Shown: in pieces, positions 1 through 6,110 of the stretch
Layout: each line of letters begins with the position of its first letter
Position numbering within the stretch: position 1 is the first letter of the stretch
Source of the DNA: Azovibrio restrictus
GTDB lineage: Bacteria > Pseudomonadota > Gammaproteobacteria > Burkholderiales > Rhodocyclaceae
Assembly (NCBI GenBank): GCA_003252145.1
Contig: QKDJ01000105.1
Coordinates: 1 to 6,110 of the forward strand
Reading direction: 5' to 3'
Length of the DNA stretch: 6,110 nucleotides
Program-made: the position numbers and the translations under genes
Notes under the pieces: model-generated
What the model was told of the DNA's origin: nothing
What the model saw: only the letters and a program-made list of their open reading frames with translations
Database searches by the model: none

Positions 1-819
1 TGGAAGGCAGAGCGGGGTTATGACCGCCCCCTGTTCTGGAACGGCGATGCCCCTGGTTTTGAAAAGGCCTCCCGGACCATCTTCTTCGACAAGTCGGCCC
101 GCATGTTCGTGGGGGACTTCGGCCGGGCCGAGGACGGTCGGGGTATTTCCCGGGAGATTATTTCCCGTATGGGGCCTTCCTTGGCCATTGCGTTGCCTAC
201 CTTTTTGCTGGGATTGTTTGTCACCATTTCCCTGGCGCTGATTCTGGCTTTCTTCAGGGCTACGCCTCTTGATTTCTGGGGCGTAGTGATCTGCGTGGGC
301 CTTATGTCCATTTCCAGTCTCTTCTACATCATCGGGGGCCAGTATCTGGTGGCCAAAATGTGGAAACTGGTACCGATTTCTGGCTTTGGAGAGGGATTGG
401 ATGCTTGGCGCTTCCTGGTGCTGCCGGTACTGATCGGAGTACTGGGGGGCATAGGTTCCTCCACCCGTTGGTATCGCACCATCTTTCTTGAGGAAGTGAA
501 CAAGGATTACGTGCGTACGGCCCGGGCCAAGGGGCTGCCGGAAACCTGGGTGTTTTTCCGGCACATTCTCAAGAACGCCATGATCCCCATCCTGACGGGT
601 GTGGTGGTGGTGATTCCCCTGTTGTTTATGGGCTCCCTGCTGACCGAGTCCTTTTTCGGCATTCCCGGATTGGGCAGCTACACCATTGATGCCATCAATG
701 CCCAGGACTTTGCCGTGGTGCGTTCCATGGTATTCATCGGTTCCGTGCTCTACATCCTGGGTCTGATGCTCACCGATATTTCCTACACCCTCGTAGATCC
801 CCGGATTCGCTTCGAATGA
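1..819 (+). CDS. Peptide-type ABC importer permease, DppB/YejB-like (5' truncated by window edge)
   Basis: Inner-membrane subunit that would form half of the translocation pore of a peptide-class ABC importer. The frame is open from base 1, so the gene starts upstream; 272 residues are visible. The family is usually 300-360 residues long, so the first membrane helix and some 50-70 residues are probably missing. Hydrophobic segments lie at about visible residues 61-84, 95-117, 138-153, 197-218 and 241-262. The cytoplasmic coupling (EAA-type) loop is at about residues 169-192 (DYVRTARAKGL, then HILKN), where the ATPase docks. The family's C-terminal signature is also present: FFGIPGLGSYTIDAI at 218-232 and DPRIRFE at the end. 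The segment before GDFGR (38-42) is longer than in typical DppB. The stop overlaps the start of the next permease by 4 nt (ATGA). The family assignment is firm; the substrate is unknown. Confidence 0.93.
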   Translation, partial: WKAERGYDRPLFWNGDAPGFEKASRTIFFDKSARMFVGDFGRAEDGRGISREIISRMGPSLAIALPTFLLGLFVTISLALILAFFRATPLDFWGVVICVGLMSISSLFYIIGGQYLVAKMWKLVPISGFGEGLDAWRFLVLPVLIGVLGGIGSSTRWYRTIFLEEVNKDYVRTARAKGLPETWVFFRHILKNAMIPILTGVVVVIPLLFMGSLLTESFFGIPGLGSYTIDAINAQDFAVVRSMVFIGSVLYILGLMLTDISYTLVDPRIRFE

Positions 820-2222
820 TGTCTTTTCAGCCTGTCCTGCTCTGGTCTGACGTGATGCTCTGGTTGCTGGTGCTGGGTTCCGCAGGCTTGGGGCTGTGGT
901 CGGCCCGAACCGAGCACCTGCGCCGGGCCTGGGTACGCATGGGGAAAAAGAGTGTGGCCATGGGGGCGGGCACCTTGTTGCTTCTGTTCCTGATCGTGGG
1001 GCTGCTGGACTCCCTCCATTACCGTCTGCGTCTGCCTGCTGCTCCCGGCCAGACTGAAGTGGTCTACGGTGTGGAGGTGCATTCAGTCCTGGATGCCCTG
1101 CTGTCCAGCCTGCGGGAGCGCAATGAGAAAACCTATTCAGCCCCCCTGAGTACCCGCCTGTACGCCAAGGAGTCGTTGGAGACCGAGGCTGGAGTGGTCC
1201 GTGATTATCCTCGCCTGAAATATGGAGGGGCTCATCTGGGAGATGACGAGGATCAATTGGCCCAGGACCTGTTACAGCGCAGCCTGGCTGGTTTGGCGTT
1301 GGCACTTTTCCTGTGGGGTGGATTGTCGGCGCTGCTGGCGATGCGGGTTCAGCGTGAGCCGGGTAGCGGGATTTTGGTGGCATGGCGCGCCATCTGGCGT
1401 GGGGAGACGGCCGTGGCCTGGCGGGGCGTGCTTGCTAGCCTTGGAGTCCTGTTACTGCTGTTTCTCCCTCTGGCCTTTCTGGCGGAGGGCTACCACGTGT
1501 TTGGTACGGACAAGGTGGGGCAGGACGTGTTCTACCAGGTCCTGAAGAGCATACGCACGGCCCTGGTGATTGGCTTGGTCACCACCCTGGTGATGCTGCC
1601 CATGGCGGTGCTGCTGGGCATCGTGGCCGGCTATTTCCGGGGTTGGGTGGATGACGTGATCCAGTACATCTATACGGTGCTCAACTCCATTCCCGGAGTG
1701 CTGCTGATTGCGGCTGCGGTACTCATGATGCAGGTGGTGATCGACACGCATGCCCACTGGTTTGCCACGGCAGCCGAGCGGGCGGACCTCCGTTTGCTGG
1801 CACTTTGCGCGATTTTGGGGATGACCAGTTGGACCGGGTTGGCCCGTCTGCTGCGGGGCGAGACCCTGAAGCTCAGGGAATTGGAATACATCCAGGCAGC
1901 ACGGGCTTTCGGGGTCAGCTCTGGGCGGATCATCGGCCGCCATATCCTGCCCAATCTCATGCATATCGTGGTGATTGCCTTGGTGATGGATTTTTCCAGT
2001 CTGGTGCTGACCGAGGCGGTGTTGTCCTATGTGGGTATCGGTGTGGACCCTGCCATGATCAGTTTTGGCACCATGATCAACAATGCCCGCATGGAGTTGG
2101 GGCGTGAGCCGGTCGTATGGTGGTCCCTGACTGCGGCTTTCCTCTTCATGTTTGTCCTGGTGTTGGCGGCCAATCTGTTTGCCGATGCCGTGCGTGACGC
2201 CTTTGATCCTCGCTATGACTGA
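816..2222 (+). CDS. Peptide-type ABC importer permease, DppC/YejE-like, with long N-terminal extension
   Basis: Second pore-forming permease (468 residues). The C-terminal 260 residues are a standard DppC-like core: helix at about 205-224, GTDKVGQDV at 230-238, helices near 247-273, 290-309, 325-342, 382-405 and 434-455, and an EAA loop at 360-380 (QAARAFG, then GRHILPN). DppC is usually about 300 residues. Here about 200 extra N-terminal residues add hydrophobic helices near 8-28, 47-66 and 156-176. Between the last two is a polar stretch of about 85 residues (68-152), probably periplasmic. The start ATG at 816 overlaps the previous stop (ATGA) and is followed at once by a second ATG at 819; neither has a clear Shine-Dalgarno sequence, so coupling to the upstream gene is likely. 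It overlaps the ATPase gene by 8 nt. Longer N-terminal periplasmic parts are also known in YejE-type permeases. Confidence 0.93.
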   Translation: MMSFQPVLLWSDVMLWLLVLGSAGLGLWSARTEHLRRAWVRMGKKSVAMGAGTLLLLFLIVGLLDSLHYRLRLPAAPGQTEVVYGVEVHSVLDALLSSLRERNEKTYSAPLSTRLYAKESLETEAGVVRDYPRLKYGGAHLGDDEDQLAQDLLQRSLAGLALALFLWGGLSALLAMRVQREPGSGILVAWRAIWRGETAVAWRGVLASLGVLLLLFLPLAFLAEGYHVFGTDKVGQDVFYQVLKSIRTALVIGLVTTLVMLPMAVLLGIVAGYFRGWVDDVIQYIYTVLNSIPGVLLIAAAVLMMQVVIDTHAHWFATAAERADLRLLALCAILGMTSWTGLARLLRGETLKLRELEYIQAARAFGVSSGRIIGRHILPNLMHIVVIALVMDFSSLVLTEAVLSYVGIGVDPAMISFGTMINNARMELGREPVVWWSLTAAFLFMFVLVLAANLFADAVRDAFDPRYD

Positions 2223-4194
2223 CTCTTTACTCCATATCCGTGATCTGTCTCTGGCCATAGGCCGGGGGGGGAATGCCATTCCGGCGGTGGAAGGGATGTC
2301 GTTCAGCCTGAAGGCTGGGGAGACTTTGGCTCTGGTGGGGGAGTCCGGCTGCGGAAAATCCCTGACCGCCCAGGCACTCATGCGTTTGCTGCCCTCTGCA
2401 GTGAGTATCAGTAATGGACAGGTGATTTTTCAGGGGCGTGATCTACTGAGCTTGCCTGAATCCCATATGCGCCAACTCCGGGGTGGTGGCATGGCCATGA
2501 TCTTTCAGGAGCCGGCCACCAGTCTGAATCCGGTGCTGACCGTGGGGCAGCAGATTGGCGAGGTGCTGGCCCGCCACCTGGGTTTGAAGGCCAGGGAGGT
2601 GCGGGAACGAGCTGAAGATCTGTTGCGTCAGGTGGGTATTGCCGACCCGGCCCGGCGCTTGGATGAATACCCGTTCCAGCTGTCCGGGGGCATGAAGCAG
2701 CGGGTGATGATCGCCATCGCTCTGGCCGGAGAGCCGGAACTGCTGATTGCTGATGAACCCACCACCGCCCTGGATGTGACGGTTCAGTCCCAAATTCTTG
2801 ATCTGCTGGTATCCCTTCAGGCCCAACGGGGTATGGCCATGCTGCTCATTACCCATGATCTGGGCGTGGTGTCCCGCATGGCCCATCAGGTGGGGGTGAT
2901 GTATGCCGGGCAACTGGTGGAGTATGGCAGCCGGGATGCTTTCTTTAGGGCCCCCCAACATCCCTACAGTCAGGCCTTGTTTGCGGCGCTCCCAGAGGCC
3001 GTGGGAAGAGGGCGGCGGCTTCAAGCCCTGTCAGGACAGGTGCCGGCCTTGGGGGCCATGCCCAAGGCCTGCCGTTTTGCTACCCGTTGCACTCGGGCGC
3101 AAGCCATCTGCACGGAGCAAGCGCCAGAGCTACTCGGTGAGCAGATTCAGGTTCGTTGTTATTTCCCGGGGGAAAGTGACGTGGCTCGGGAAGCTGATGG
3201 GGCTGCTGCAGTTCTGCCTGACCATACGCAGGCAGAAGCGGCCTTGTTGGAGCTTGATGCCCTGCAGGTGCACTTGCCCCTGCGCAAGGGCATTTTGCAG
3301 CGGGTCCATGCCCATGTGCGCGCAGTGGACGGTGTCAGCCTGAGTCTGTCACCCGGACGTACCCTGGCCCTGGTGGGTGAGTCAGGCTGTGGCAAAACCA
3401 CCGTGGGCAAGGCATTGATGCAGCTGATTCCCGCCACAGGAGGGAATGTATTCTGGCAGGGCCAGCCTTTTACCCGGGCAGGTAGTGATGCCAGGGAGTG
3501 GCGCCGCCGCATGCAGATGGTGTTCCAGGATCCCTTTGCTTCATTGAATCCACGGATGACCGTGGGCGATATTCTGCTCGAAGGCATTCAGGCTCTGGGT
3601 ATTGCCGCTTCAGCTAAAGACGGGCGCCAGGCCTGTGCCGGATTGCTTGAACAGGTGGGGCTCAAAGGGGATGCCTTAGATCGCTACCCCCACGAGTTTT
3701 CCGGCGGGCAACGCCAGCGTATTGCCATCGCCAGGGCTTTGGCCGTGTCGCCTCAGGTGCTGATCTGCGATGAACCCACTTCAGCGTTGGATGTGTCCGT
3801 CCAGGCCCAGATTCTCAATCTGCTTCGAGATCTGCAGCAGGAGCTACAGGTCGCTTACCTGTTCATCACCCATAATTTTGCCGTGGTGGAGTACCTGGCC
3901 CATGAGGTGGCGGTCATGTACCTGGGGCGTATCGTGGAGCAGGGGAGTGTGGAGGCGGTGTTGGGGCAGGCGGCCCATCCCTACACCCAGGCCCTGCTTT
4001 CAGCGGTGCCCAAGATCGAAGGGGCGGGGCATGTAATCCGGCTTGAGGGAGAGACCCCTTCGCCGGCTAAGCCCCCCAGGGGATGTCATTTCCATCCGCG
4101 CTGTCCCAAGGCCATGCCTGTCTGTCAGGAGCGTTATCCGGAGGCGTTAAACCTTGCTGATGGTCGGCAGGTAGCCTGCCATCTGTATAGCTGA
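2215..4194 (+). CDS. Fused double-ATPase subunit of a peptide ABC importer (YejF/GsiA-like)
   Basis: Cytoplasmic ATPase (659 residues) in which both nucleotide-binding domains of the importer sit on one chain, replacing separate DppD and DppF. Half 1: Walker A GESGCGKS 42-49, Q-loop Q98, signature LSGGM 156-160, Walker B LLIADE 176-181, switch H214. Half 2: Walker A GESGCGKT 388-395, Q438, signature FSGGQ 495-499, Walker B VLICDE 515-520, switch H553. All catalytic motifs are intact, so both sites should hydrolyse ATP. Each half ends in an oligo_HPY-type tail (HPYSQAL 249-255; HPYTQAL 588-594) with four cysteines: C286, C292, C299, C315 and C624, C630, C637, C655. The ATG at 2215 overlaps the permease stop by 8 nt. 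An in-frame ATG at 2152 would add 21 residues encoded entirely within the permease gene and lying before the conserved [12 protein letters not shown] beginning, so I reject it. The chain is longer than YejF (about 530) and close to GsiA (about 620). The substrate is not readable. Confidence 0.95.
   Translation: MTDSLLHIRDLSLAIGRGGNAIPAVEGMSFSLKAGETLALVGESGCGKSLTAQALMRLLPSAVSISNGQVIFQGRDLLSLPESHMRQLRGGGMAMIFQEPATSLNPVLTVGQQIGEVLARHLGLKAREVRERAEDLLRQVGIADPARRLDEYPFQLSGGMKQRVMIAIALAGEPELLIADEPTTALDVTVQSQILDLLVSLQAQRGMAMLLITHDLGVVSRMAHQVGVMYAGQLVEYGSRDAFFRAPQHPYSQALFAALPEAVGRGRRLQALSGQVPALGAMPKACRFATRCTRAQAICTEQAPELLGEQIQVRCYFPGESDVAREADGAAAVLPDHTQAEAALLELDALQVHLPLRKGILQRVHAHVRAVDGVSLSLSPGRTLALVGESGCGKTTVGKALMQLIPATGGNVFWQGQPFTRAGSDAREWRRRMQMVFQDPFASLNPRMTVGDILLEGIQALGIAASAKDGRQACAGLLEQVGLKGDALDRYPHEFSGGQRQRIAIARALAVSPQVLICDEPTSALDVSVQAQILNLLRDLQQELQVAYLFITHNFAVVEYLAHEVAVMYLGRIVEQGSVEAVLGQAAHPYTQALLSAVPKIEGAGHVIRLEGETPSPAKPPRGCHFHPRCPKAMPVCQERYPEALNLADGRQVACHLYS
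4166..4180. repeat. GC-rich inverted repeat at the end of the ATPase gene
   Basis: GGCAGG-TAG-CCTGCC is a perfect 6-bp stem with a 3-nt loop. It lies in the last codons of the ATPase gene (around Q652-H656), 11 nt before its stop. No T-tract follows on either strand, so it is not a canonical intrinsic terminator. It may stabilise the 3' end of the ABC mRNA or slow polymerase coming from mltD; this is inference. Confidence 0.5.
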
Positions 4195-4202
4195 TCAGCT
4201 AT
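4187..4202. repeat. 16-bp perfect palindrome containing both convergent stop codons
   Basis: ATAGCTGATCAGCTAT reads the same on both strands. Its centre joins the TGA of the ATPase gene (4192-4194, + strand) to the TGA of mltD (4195-4197, - strand). Both proteins therefore end in Ser-stop encoded by AGC TGA. The right arm can alternatively pair with a further AGCTGA at 4205-4210 across a 4-nt loop. There is no T-tract, so terminator function is uncertain. Confidence 0.7.
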
Positions 4203-5841
4203 CCAGCTGAATGGTGAGGGTCGTGCCTATCTTGAGGTGGCTGCCGGCCAGCTTGTTCCAGCGTTTGAGATCGTCCAGTTCCACGTTGTAGTGCTTGGCA
4301 ATGGAGAACAGGGTATCGCCTTTTCGAACCTTGTGATGGGCAATCTTGGGGCCGGATTTTGCGCCAGCCTGCCGAACAACAGCTTTGCTTACTTGAGGTG
4401 CGCTAGTAGCCTGCGCTTTAGCCAGAATAATAGGATCGCTGGTCTTGGTTTGAGGCGTAGTTAGACTGGCGAGTACGGGGCCGCCATTACTGATGGTCAG
4501 GCGGGCACCAGCACGGACGTTGTTGTTTTTGAGTTTATTAAGCAACTTCAGCTCAGCCACGCTCATGTCGTAGCGGCGAGCAACGGCTAGCAGGGTTTCG
4601 CCACGCTGTAGCGTATGAAAACGAGCGGGTGCAACGGGCGCTGCGCGTTGGGTCTGAGCGACAGTGGGGAGCACCGGTGGGGTGGAAACCTCCAGTCCGG
4701 GTTCGTCGCCTCCTGCAACAGGAACCAGCAATGTCTGGCCTGGACTGGTCCGAACCCGGCCATGCAGGCCATTGATGCGTTTCAAGTCAGCCAGGCTGAT
4801 GCCAAAACGTGGGGCCACTTGTTCCAGGTTTTCACCAGGTTGCAGGGCATAGGCCTTCCAGTGACTGAGCGGTTCATCATGAGCGGCCAAGCCGCTTTTA
4901 AAGCTTTCCACCTTGTCTGCCGGAATGACCAGCGTGGCATCTGCCTGGATTACCGGGCGATTGTGAGCCGGGTTCAAGGCAACGAATTCTTCCTGGCTTA
5001 GCCCGGCAAACTGGGCGGCCAACTTGATGTCGATGGGGGTTTCCGTAACCACCGTACGGAAGTAGGGCTGGTTGGGAACCGCTGGGATCTGCAATTCCGC
5101 CATCAGGCGAGGATTACCTAAAATATTTTTGAGGGCCTGCAATTTGGGAACGTAATTGCGGGTCTCGTTGGGCATGGTGAGGTTGGCATAGTCCGTCGGC
5201 AAACCTTTGGACTCGTTCTTTGCAATGGCCCGACCGACAGCACCTTCACCCCAGTTATAGGACGCCAGGGCCAGATGCCAATCCCCATGCATTTCATAGA
5301 TGTACTGGAGATAATCCAATGCGGCGCTGGTGGAGGCCACGATATCCCGGCGTTGGTCGTGCCACCAGTTCTGCTCCAGGTTGTAGTTCTTGCCCGTGGA
5401 GGGAATGAACTGCCAAAGGCCGGAGGCGTGGGCGGGAGAATAGGCCATGGGGTTGTAGGCACTCTCCACCATGGGGAGTAGGGCCAGTTCCGTGGGCATG
5501 CCCCGTTTCTCCAATTCATCCACGATGTGATGCAAATAGGGGCGGCTACGTTCCACCATGCGGCGGAGATATTCAGGGCGGGTCTGGTAATACTGCTGGT
5601 TCCGCAGGACCAAGTCGTTGTGCAGGTTGGGCATGCCAAACCCGTTACGGATGCGGACCCACAAATCTTCGGTGGGGGCTGTCAGGTCAACAGCTTGAGG
5701 AATCTGGGGAGCTTGGCTCAGTTCCTCGTGTTCCAGAGGCGGCTGATCGGTAGCGGCATGAAGGGGAAGGGAACAGGAGAGAAAAACAGCGATGCAAAAG
5801 GTGAGGTGGCGCAGGAGTGAGGCATAAAGCGGCATCTTCAT
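4195..5841 (-). CDS. mltD: MltD-like lytic transglycosylase with three LysM modules
   Basis: Murein hydrolase (548 residues) that would cleave the MurNAc-GlcNAc bond of peptidoglycan with formation of 1,6-anhydroMurNAc. Residues 1-29 form a signal peptide: Lys2/Arg11, hydrophobic core 13-27, cleavage probably after LHA (29). The SLT domain spans about 100-240: catalytic Glu126 in MVESAYNP, GLWQFIPSTG 141-150, ASYNWGEGAVGRAI 193-206, and NYVPKLQAL 229-237. An MltD-type linker with a LysM-like look follows (256-309). Then come three peptidoglycan-binding LysM modules at about 329-375, 407-451 and 502-546, separated by Pro/Ala/Thr/Lys-rich linkers. E. coli MltD is shorter (about 450 residues). 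The start at 5841 is chosen because AAAGGA lies 6 nt upstream and a secretion signal follows directly. The ATG at 5916 would bury the signal behind 25 polar residues and place the likely -10 box only 14-19 nt before the start codon, too close to leave room for a ribosome binding site. Unlike E. coli MltD, it lacks a good lipobox (FLSC at 20-23). The catalytic assignment is firm; membrane anchoring is uncertain. Confidence 0.95.
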   Translation of the reverse strand: MKMPLYASLLRHLTFCIAVFLSCSLPLHAATDQPPLEHEELSQAPQIPQAVDLTAPTEDLWVRIRNGFGMPNLHNDLVLRNQQYYQTRPEYLRRMVERSRPYLHHIVDELEKRGMPTELALLPMVESAYNPMAYSPAHASGLWQFIPSTGKNYNLEQNWWHDQRRDIVASTSAALDYLQYIYEMHGDWHLALASYNWGEGAVGRAIAKNESKGLPTDYANLTMPNETRNYVPKLQALKNILGNPRLMAELQIPAVPNQPYFRTVVTETPIDIKLAAQFAGLSQEEFVALNPAHNRPVIQADATLVIPADKVESFKSGLAAHDEPLSHWKAYALQPGENLEQVAPRFGISLADLKRINGLHGRVRTSPGQTLLVPVAGGDEPGLEVSTPPVLPTVAQTQRAAPVAPARFHTLQRGETLLAVARRYDMSVAELKLLNKLKNNNVRAGARLTISNGGPVLASLTTPQTKTSDPIILAKAQATSAPQVSKAVVRQAGAKSGPKIAHHKVRKGDTLFSIAKHYNVELDDLKRWNKLAGSHLKIGTTLTIQLDS

Positions 5842-5847
5842 CAGGCA

Positions 5848-5853
5848 TCCTTT
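5848..5853 (-). promoter_or_regulatory. Shine-Dalgarno sequence of mltD
   Basis: AAAGGA on the minus strand, 6 nt before the ATG at 5841. It decides between the candidate starts: the ATG at 5835 would be spaced 12 nt and the ATG at 5916 lies upstream of it. Confidence 0.75.
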
Positions 5854-5863
5854 ATTTCTGGCC

Positions 5864-5881
5864 GGGACATGCCCATGACCC
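5864..5881. repeat. Imperfect inverted repeat in the mltD leader
   Basis: GGGACATG-CC-CATGACCC is an 8-bp dyad with one mismatch and a 2-nt spacer. It sits between the likely -10 box and the Shine-Dalgarno sequence of mltD, so it could be an operator or a small leader hairpin. With nothing else to support it, it may also be chance. Confidence 0.3.
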
Positions 5882-5896
5882 TTGACCAATGATGGG

Positions 5897-5902
5897 ATTA
5901 TA
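5897..5902 (-). promoter_or_regulatory. Likely -10 box of the mltD promoter
   Basis: A perfect TATAAT on the minus strand, 55 bp before the mltD start. No good -35 box lies 16-18 bp upstream and there is no TGn extension, so the promoter may need an activator or be weak. Transcription would begin near 5890, giving a leader of about 50 nt. Confidence 0.55.
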
Positions 5903-5958
5903 AACTGCCCTGGCAACAGATGATGCGGATTGTCATGATTGTGTAACCCGCAAAAGCG

Positions 5959-5984
5959 AAAAAGCCGACTTTTGTCGGCTTTTT
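5959..5984 (-). terminator. Rho-independent terminator of tRNA-Asp, symmetric in both directions
   Basis: A-tract (5959-5963), GCCGAC, a TTTT loop, GTCGGC, T-tract (5980-5984): a perfect 6-bp GC-rich stem extended by five A-T pairs. On the minus strand it begins 10 nt after the tRNA 3' end and finishes in five U, so it should end tRNA-Asp transcription and shield mltD. The T-tract on the other strand makes it usable for plus-strand transcripts as well. Confidence 0.9.
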
Positions 5985-5994
5985 CAAGGTGTTT

Positions 5995-6071
5995 TGGCGG
6001 AGTGGACGGGACTCGAACCCGCGACCCCCGGCGTGACAGGCCGGTATTCTAACCAACTGAACTACCACTCC
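5995..6071 (-). tRNA. tRNA-Asp (anticodon GTC)
   Basis: A 77-nt cloverleaf with encoded CCA (5995-5997). The acceptor stem GGAGTGG pairs perfectly with CCACTCC. The D arm is GTTC/GAAT with a G10-U25 wobble, and the anticodon stem CCGGC/GCCGG carries loop CTGTCAC (GTC read from 6037 to 6035). The T arm is GCGGG/CCCGT with loop TTCGAGT. The bacterial tRNA-Asp identity features G34, U35, C36, C38, G10 and discriminator G73 are all present. A G34-U35 anticodon of this kind is normally a target for queuosine modification. It ends in the terminator 10 nt downstream. Its promoter is not visible and is probably beyond the window, possibly shared with another tRNA upstream. Confidence 0.98.
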
Positions 6072-6081
6072 AAACTACTCA

Positions 6082-6099
6082 CATCTGATTACTCAGATG
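6082..6099. repeat. Inverted repeat just upstream of tRNA-Asp
   Basis: CATCTGA-TTAC-TCAGATG is a perfect 7-bp stem with a 4-nt loop, 10 bp before the tRNA 5' end. It has no T-tract. It could be a processing hairpin in a multi-tRNA transcript or a remnant terminator of an upstream gene. The remaining bases to 6110 show no recognisable promoter. Confidence 0.5.
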
Positions 6100-6110
6100 C
6101 CTTACAACTT

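Noticed and set aside
2152..2214. 21-residue extension of the ATPase to the ATG at 2152
   Set aside because: It is the out-of-frame reading of the permease C-terminus, Cys/Pro/Trp-rich, and precedes the conserved domain start; the ATG at 2215 gives the usual short overlap.
1452..2381. 309-residue open frame on the minus strand
   Set aside because: It lies wholly opposite the second permease and the ATPase start, is rich in His/Gln/Arg as expected for the reverse strand of GC-rich coding DNA, and shows no domain.
2443..3024. 193-residue open frame on the minus strand
   Set aside because: It lies opposite the first nucleotide-binding domain, whose motifs are all intact; its composition is that of a reverse-strand shadow.
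4615..5001. 128-residue plus-strand open frame antisense to mltD
   Set aside because: It is opposite the LysM region, has no recognisable start signal and no familiar motif.
5118..5639. 173-residue open frame on the minus strand
   Set aside because: It is in another frame of the mltD catalytic domain, rich in Trp/Pro/Arg, without a ribosome binding site.
5842..5916. N-terminal extension of MltD starting at 5916
   Set aside because: The extra 25 residues would precede and mask the signal peptide, the likely TATAAT lies only 14-19 nt before that ATG, and a good Shine-Dalgarno sequence serves 5841.
1..6110. Mobile elements, CRISPR arrays, defence or toxin-antitoxin genes
   Set aside because: No transposase, integrase, regular repeat array or small gene pair was seen on either strand. 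The tRNA-Asp gene shows no duplicated 3' end that would suggest an integration site.
1..6110. A functional system joining the importer and MltD, for example murein peptide recycling
   Set aside because: The genes are convergent, not co-transcribed, and nothing in the importer reveals its substrate. Neighbourhood alone is too weak.

Overview
The window reads as an ordinary chromosomal stretch of a proteobacterium, probably a betaproteobacterium. That placement is an inference from the style of the MltD protein, the DppB/DppC-type permeases with periplasmic insertions, the moderately high GC content and the closely packed genes; no marker gene here fixes the taxon.

Layout. Bases 1-4194 (+ strand) hold the 3' part of a peptide-type ABC importer operon: a first permease cut by the window edge (1-819), a second permease (816-2222) and a two-in-one ATPase (2215-4194). 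The genes overlap by 4 and 8 nt and lack good Shine-Dalgarno sequences, so they are probably translationally coupled. The set matches the architecture of Yej/Gsi-like importers (two permeases plus one fused double ATPase). The substrate-binding protein is not in the window and may lie upstream. The substrate cannot be read from the sequence; peptides are the default expectation for this family.

Bases 4195-5841 (- strand) encode an MltD-like membrane-bound or periplasmic lytic transglycosylase with an SLT catalytic domain and three LysM modules. It converges on the ABC operon so tightly that the two TGA stop codons abut inside a 16-bp perfect palindrome. Its likely promoter (perfect TATAAT) and Shine-Dalgarno sequence lie in the 117 bp upstream and support a start at 5841, not at the longest in-frame ATG at 5916.

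Bases 5959-6071 (- strand) hold a tRNA-Asp(GTC) gene with encoded CCA, followed by a strong U-tract hairpin terminator that insulates it from mltD. The last 39 bp contain a small inverted repeat just upstream of the tRNA and nothing else that I can identify.

I found no mobile element, CRISPR array or clearly new system. The points most worth a second look are the two cysteine quartets in the fused ATPase (likely iron-sulfur sites), the roughly 200-residue N-terminal extension of the second permease, and the structured convergent junction at 4166-4210.
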